From positions 186,001 to 250,000 of the forward strand of contig JAEXOO010000035.1 of NCBI GenBank assembly GCA_023439305.1: a DNA stretch of 64,000 bases. Direction: 5' to 3'. The stretch is from Pseudomonadota bacterium. Its GTDB lineage: Bacteria > Pseudomonadota > Gammaproteobacteria > Burkholderiales > Burkholderiaceae_B. Shown piece after piece: positions 60,480 through 64,000 of this stretch (position 1 is its first letter; each line of letters starts with the position of its first letter). The notes under the pieces are model-generated. The model made no database searches, was not told the DNA's origin, and saw nothing but the letters and a program-made list of their open reading frames with translations. The translations under genes were made by a program, and so were the position numbers.

Positions 60480-61150
60480 AATCCAAATTATGCGATACGG
60501 CCCTGCAGGCTGTCAGTCCGATTCATGATGGCGCCACCGTGCTGATCAGCGGCTTTAGCGGAGCCGGCGTACCCGAACACCTGATCGATGCCCTGGTCGC
60601 GCATGGGTCACGAAACCTGACTCTGGTCCACAACAATGCAGGCAATGCCATGACCGGTGTTGCCAAACTCCTGGCGGCCGGCCAAGTCGCCAAAATCATC
60701 TGCTCGTTTCCCCGCTCCTGGGAATCCCATGTCTTTGACAGCCTTTACCAAGCCGGCAAGATTGAACTGGAGATTGTTCCTCAGGGCACGCTGGCTGAAC
60801 GGCTGCGGGCGGCCGGGTCAGGCCTGGGCGGTTTCTTCACGCCCAGCGGCTACGGAACCGACCTGGCCATCGGCAAGGAAACTCGACTTTTCCACGGCCG
60901 AGGCCAGATATTCGAAACTGCCTTGCCAGGCGACTTTGCCTTGATACAGGCCCGCCGGGCCGACCACTGGGGCAATTTGCAGTACCGCATGGCTGCCCGC
61001 AACTTCGGTCCTGTCATGTGCATGGCTGGCCGGCACACCATCGTCGAAGTCGACGATATCGTACCGTCAGGAAGCCTGGACCCGGAATGCGTCGTCACCT
61101 CCGGCGCCTTTATTCAAACCGTCGTCAACAGCAGGAGGCAGACATCGTGA
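60476..61150 (+). CDS. pcaI: 3-oxoacid CoA-transferase subunit A (PcaI-like)
   Basis: The 224-residue protein has the family I glycine-rich loop (VLISGFSGAGVPE), VHNNAGNAM and the block ELEIVPQGTLAERLRAAGSGLGGFFTPSGYGT. This fits PcaI and similar A subunits. The ATG at 60476 overlaps the thiolase stop codon. It works with subunit B to move CoA from succinyl-CoA to 3-oxoadipate or a related oxo acid. Confidence 0.85.
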   Translation: MKSKLCDTALQAVSPIHDGATVLISGFSGAGVPEHLIDALVAHGSRNLTLVHNNAGNAMTGVAKLLAAGQVAKIICSFPRSWESHVFDSLYQAGKIELEIVPQGTLAERLRAAGSGLGGFFTPSGYGTDLAIGKETRLFHGRGQIFETALPGDFALIQARRADHWGNLQYRMAARNFGPVMCMAGRHTIVEVDDIVPSGSLDPECVVTSGAFIQTVVNSRRQTS

Positions 61151-61827
61151 GCCAGTGGCACGCCGTATCGCGCGAAGCCATCGCGCGCCAAGTCGTCCGG
61201 GACATTCCGGCCGGCTCCGTTATCAATCTGGGCATAGGTCTGCCCGAACGGGTGGGCGATTATCTACCCGCAGACGCCGGCATCGTCGTCCATACCGAAA
61301 ATGGCATTATCGGCAGCGGTCCCATCGTCGCCCCACCCTTTCAGGATTTCGACTTGATCAATGCCGGCCGCAAACCTGTGCAACTGATTCCTGGCGGCCA
61401 TTTCGTGGATCACGTCGACTCCTTCGCACTGGTGCGCGGGGGCCACCTGGATATTACCGTCTTGGGCGCTTTTCAGGTCTCAGCAAATGGCGACCTGGCC
61501 AACTGGTCAACCGGCGACCCCAATTCGCTGCCCTCCCCAGGAGGAGCAATGGACCTGGCCGTGGGAGCCAAACAGGTATTCGCCATGATGAATCTGTTCG
61601 ATAAAAGCGGCCGCGCCAAGCTGTGTCGCCAATGCTCCTTGCCCTTGACCGCTTCCGGTGTCGTCACGCAACTGTACACAGATCTGGCCGTGTTCCAGCT
61701 AAGCCAGACAGCCCCTCCGATGGTACGAGCTCTCGTGCAGGAACTGGACCTCGATACCCTGCAAGATCTTCTTCAGCTGGAACTCGACGCTGACCCGCAA
61801 GGTATCGCCCCCTACCTGACCGCCTGA
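61147..61827 (+). CDS. pcaJ: 3-oxoacid CoA-transferase subunit B (PcaJ-like)
   Basis: The 226-residue protein begins at GTG 61147, overlapping the stop codon of subunit A. It contains SVINLGIGLPERVGDYL, the active-site glutamate in HTENGIIGSGP, and LDLAVGAKQVF-like GGAMDLAVGAK. This is the catalytic subunit of the pair. It is the last gene of the operon. Confidence 0.87.
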   Translation: MSQWHAVSREAIARQVVRDIPAGSVINLGIGLPERVGDYLPADAGIVVHTENGIIGSGPIVAPPFQDFDLINAGRKPVQLIPGGHFVDHVDSFALVRGGHLDITVLGAFQVSANGDLANWSTGDPNSLPSPGGAMDLAVGAKQVFAMMNLFDKSGRAKLCRQCSLPLTASGVVTQLYTDLAVFQLSQTAPPMVRALVQELDLDTLQDLLQLELDADPQGIAPYLTA

Positions 61828-61861
61828 CAACCCCCATCGCCTGCGCGCAAGCGGGTCCGCG

Positions 61862-63451
61862 CTACTCTCTCATCAAGCCCTGGCGCATCAGCAGCAACTT
61901 CAGATCCGCCATGACCTTGACCGCCTTGGCATCCAGATTACGCTGCCCCTTCAGGCTGGCGCCGTCGTTGCCTGGAACACGGCCCGCGGTCCAGGCATCG
62001 CACAGGCTGCGGCGGATCTCCGCATCGCTGGCCTGACCCTTAGCCATTTGCAGCAACATCAGATACTCGGCGTCTGTCAGATTGATGTTGGCGCCGTTGT
62101 GCCAGCGGTTGTATTGACCTATGCCTTCGTGAACCTGGCGGCGCCACTCCAACAAGGATGCAAAACCGGCCAACAGACCCTGCTGAGTCCAGGCCTGAGA
62201 CGTGCCATCGTCCAGCTCCATGGTGTAACGGCCAAAGTTGAACAGAGCCTCTAATGCCGCCTGTGCTTTTTCAGGTGACTGCACATCCTGGGTTTGCAGT
62301 AGTCGTTGAACAATTTCCTGACCGCTCACAGCCTGCGGCCACGCTTGATGAAGAGCCTCCAAAGCCACCTGCAATCCGGCGTTATCGACGTGCAGCAGCT
62401 CGCCTCGGGCCGTCTTGTAGGCTCGCATTTGATCAGAGGCGTCGTCGTTTTTCTTGGTCGGTTCAAAATAACCTGCAAAGCGTAGATCGACTAAACGGCT
62501 CATATCTGGACTGATCGATATTTCATTTTCCCGATCGGCATGTACCAGTATGCTCTTGCGAAAGTTGCGTCCCACCGCGAAATCCAGATACTGCTGACGC
62601 ATCAAGCGGTTCTGCCCTAAGGCGATCAAGCTGTGATTCAGCTGTACGTTCAGCCCGAATATCTGGCTGTTTTCCAGGCGCGGCTCCGAATCGCCCACAT
62701 GGGTCAGGCCGGCCTGCTGGGCTGCATCGGCAAACTCTGCAAAATAGCAAGGGCTATTAAAAGTTTCCAGATACTCGTGGGCAATGTAGTAATCGGAGTG
62801 AGTGCGCAACTGCTGTACAGCGCCTTGCAAGGACGGGCGCAAAGGGTTGCTGGCCGCCAGTCCATCGGACAGCAGGGTCAACATAGCCTTGGCGCTGTCC
62901 ACCTTTTGGTCGTCATCCGCAAAGTGGCTATGCAGCAGCATAGCGTCACGCACAATCTCGCCTGCCTTCCATCCCGGATACGTGTTGTAGCTGATATAGG
63001 CTACGCCGCTAGGGGACAGATTTTCGCGGCAGACGCGCAAAATATCCTGACGCACCTCAGGTGGCACCCAGCTAAATACGCCATGCACAATGATGTAGTC
63101 GAACTGCCCGAATTCAGGCGTAATGTCGCTGATGCTCATAGCATGCAGTCGCACATTGAGCAGCCCCATATGCTTGACCAGAGCCTGGCCTTGCTCTATC
63201 TGCACCGACGACAGATCCACCCCCACCGCCTGCGCCTGCGGATGTAGAGCCGCAAAGGGAATCAAGTTGCCGCCGGCAGCGCAGCCGAGCTCCAATACCC
63301 GCGCCTGCCGCAGCGCAACGGTTTCAACGCCATAGACGTGGGCCGCTGCCCTCAGGTGGGCCGGCGCCGTGTAAGAAAACGGATTCGACGTATATGGCTG
63401 TCTGTTGTAATGTTCGGCTATCTTCTGATCAAAATCGACAATGGCATCCAC
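61862..63451 (-). CDS. Class I methyltransferase with regulatory domain
   Basis: The 529-residue protein has an N-terminal SAM-binding domain (VLELGCAAGGNLIPFAALHP, residues about 53-72, and DYIIVHGVFSWVP). A central part of the methyltransferase regulatory domain type (PF10119) follows, and then a helical C-terminal part. Proteins of this build are often found near flagellar or surface-structure genes; its substrate is not known. It lies 164 bases after the end of fliA and may be co-transcribed with it. Confidence 0.8.
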   Translation of the reverse strand: MDAIVDFDQKIAEHYNRQPYTSNPFSYTAPAHLRAAAHVYGVETVALRQARVLELGCAAGGNLIPFAALHPQAQAVGVDLSSVQIEQGQALVKHMGLLNVRLHAMSISDITPEFGQFDYIIVHGVFSWVPPEVRQDILRVCRENLSPSGVAYISYNTYPGWKAGEIVRDAMLLHSHFADDDQKVDSAKAMLTLLSDGLAASNPLRPSLQGAVQQLRTHSDYYIAHEYLETFNSPCYFAEFADAAQQAGLTHVGDSEPRLENSQIFGLNVQLNHSLIALGQNRLMRQQYLDFAVGRNFRKSILVHADRENEISISPDMSRLVDLRFAGYFEPTKKNDDASDQMRAYKTARGELLHVDNAGLQVALEALHQAWPQAVSGQEIVQRLLQTQDVQSPEKAQAALEALFNFGRYTMELDDGTSQAWTQQGLLAGFASLLEWRRQVHEGIGQYNRWHNGANINLTDAEYLMLLQMAKGQASDAEIRRSLCDAWTAGRVPGNDGASLKGQRNLDAKAVKVMADLKLLLMRQGLMRE

Positions 63452-63615
63452 ATCGGACTCCGGCAGTGTGCAAAGCCGTCAGGATAAGATGGGAGCATCA
63501 ATCCCAAACCTTCGATCAAGCACCCGAAAAGGCCTGGCTTTGCCGGACAGCACGCCTCTTGCCCACGAAAGCCGATCCGCAGCCGGATCAATTAAAACAG
63601 GCATAAAAACGGCAG

Positions 63616-64000
63616 TTACAACAGAACCTGAAACTCCGCGCTGTCGGAAATGGCATCCCATTGATCTTTGGCCAGACTGGCCCGGATACGCGCCACGGCC
63701 TGGCTGCGCAGCTGCGACACCCGTCCTTCTGTCACGCCCAGCACCAAAGCGATTTCTTTTTGATTCAGATCTTGTTCAAACTGCAGGGAAAGCAGCAGTT
63801 TCTCCCTTTCCGGCAATTGATCAATAGCGACGATCAGCGCCTGACGCAAGCCCTGGGAGGTCAGTAAATTCAATGGGTTATCGAAATAGGCCTGCTCCCG
63901 AGTGCTGTCCTCCAGGAACTCCAGCGCATCCGTACCCGTATCGGCGTGACGCGTCAGGTCTTCATAATGAATGATCTGCACCCCGGCCGCCTCGTCCAGC
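63616..64000 (-). CDS. fliA: Flagellar sigma factor FliA, 3' part
   Basis: The frame is open to the window edge, so the 5' part is missing. The visible C-terminus has the region 4 pattern of sigma-28: LPEREKLLLSLQFEQDLNQKEIALVLGVTEGRVSQLRSQAVARIRASL, which binds the TAAA -35 element. It fits the sigma-28-type promoters found at the chemoreceptor and flagellin genes in this window. Confidence 0.88.
   Translation of the reverse strand, partial: LDEAAGVQIIHYEDLTRHADTGTDALEFLEDSTREQAYFDNPLNLLTSQGLRQALIVAIDQLPEREKLLLSLQFEQDLNQKEIALVLGVTEGRVSQLRSQAVARIRASLAKDQWDAISDSAEFQVLL

Noticed and set aside
1..64000. CRISPR arrays, rRNA operons and insertion sequences
   Set aside because: No regularly spaced repeats, no rRNA sequence and no transposase gene with terminal inverted repeats were found on reading both strands.

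Overview
The window looks like a chromosome segment of a motile betaproteobacterium of the order Burkholderiales, most likely family Alcaligenaceae. The basis is four Bug/TctC-type solute receptors, a TctBAC transporter, a nadC/NrtR-like module, Sox-type sulfur genes and high-GC codon use. The genus cannot be fixed from sequence alone.

Layout. (1) 1-4.7 kb: a partial secreted protein of unknown function, a class V aminotransferase, a PPP-family phosphatase and a membrane-anchored alpha/beta hydrolase. (2) 4.85-9.87 kb: a compact sulfur-oxidation operon with two flavocytochrome c sulfide dehydrogenase-type flavoproteins, SoxY, SoxZ, a small cytochrome c and a YeeE/YedE permease. (3) 9.95-11.85 kb: a tandem glycine riboswitch in front of cycA. 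(4) 11.95-21.90 kb: a complete integrated filamentous phage (inovirus), bounded by a 47-bp direct repeat of the 3' part of a tRNA-Met(CAT) gene. It carries rep, ssDNA-binding protein, coat genes, adsorption protein, Zot-type ATPase, secretin, a repressor candidate, its own tyrosine integrase and one unrecognised cargo gene. (5) 22.2-27.9 kb: a GntP permease and a Tat-exported molybdenum hydroxylase with its 2Fe-2S subunit. (6) 27.9-30.9 kb: a NAD module (NrtR-like regulator, nadC, Bug receptor) around a palindromic operator. (7) 31-38.7 kb: two Aer-like chemoreceptors with sigma-28-type promoters, ogt, a hipBA toxin-antitoxin locus with three operators, and a DUF445 membrane protein. (8) 38.9-44.7 kb: two divergent flagellin genes with near-identical coding ends and matching terminators, enclosing a P4-type tyrosine recombinase. 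(9) 44.75-51.3 kb: LysR, TctBAC, RidA, an amino-acid oxidase and a racemase. (10) 51.3-61.8 kb: an IclR-centred catabolic island with a FAD monooxygenase, rhodanese-like protein, two Bug receptors, two MaoC proteins, a CaiB-type CoA-transferase, PcaF-like thiolase and PcaIJ-like CoA-transferase. It is marked by three copies of one 17-bp palindrome. (11) 61.9-64 kb: a methyltransferase and the 3' end of fliA.

How the genes work together. Uptake receptors sit beside matching enzymes in several places, which is typical of a metabolically versatile soil or host-associated bacterium. The most notable points are the flagellin/recombinase arrangement, which could be an invertible antigen switch; the inovirus with its own integrase, duplicated arm-type sites and a spare tRNA terminator; and the IclR island, which ends in 3-oxoadipate-type thiolysis but has no recognisable ring-cleavage enzyme in view. 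All functional assignments are from motifs and remembered family features; no database search was run.
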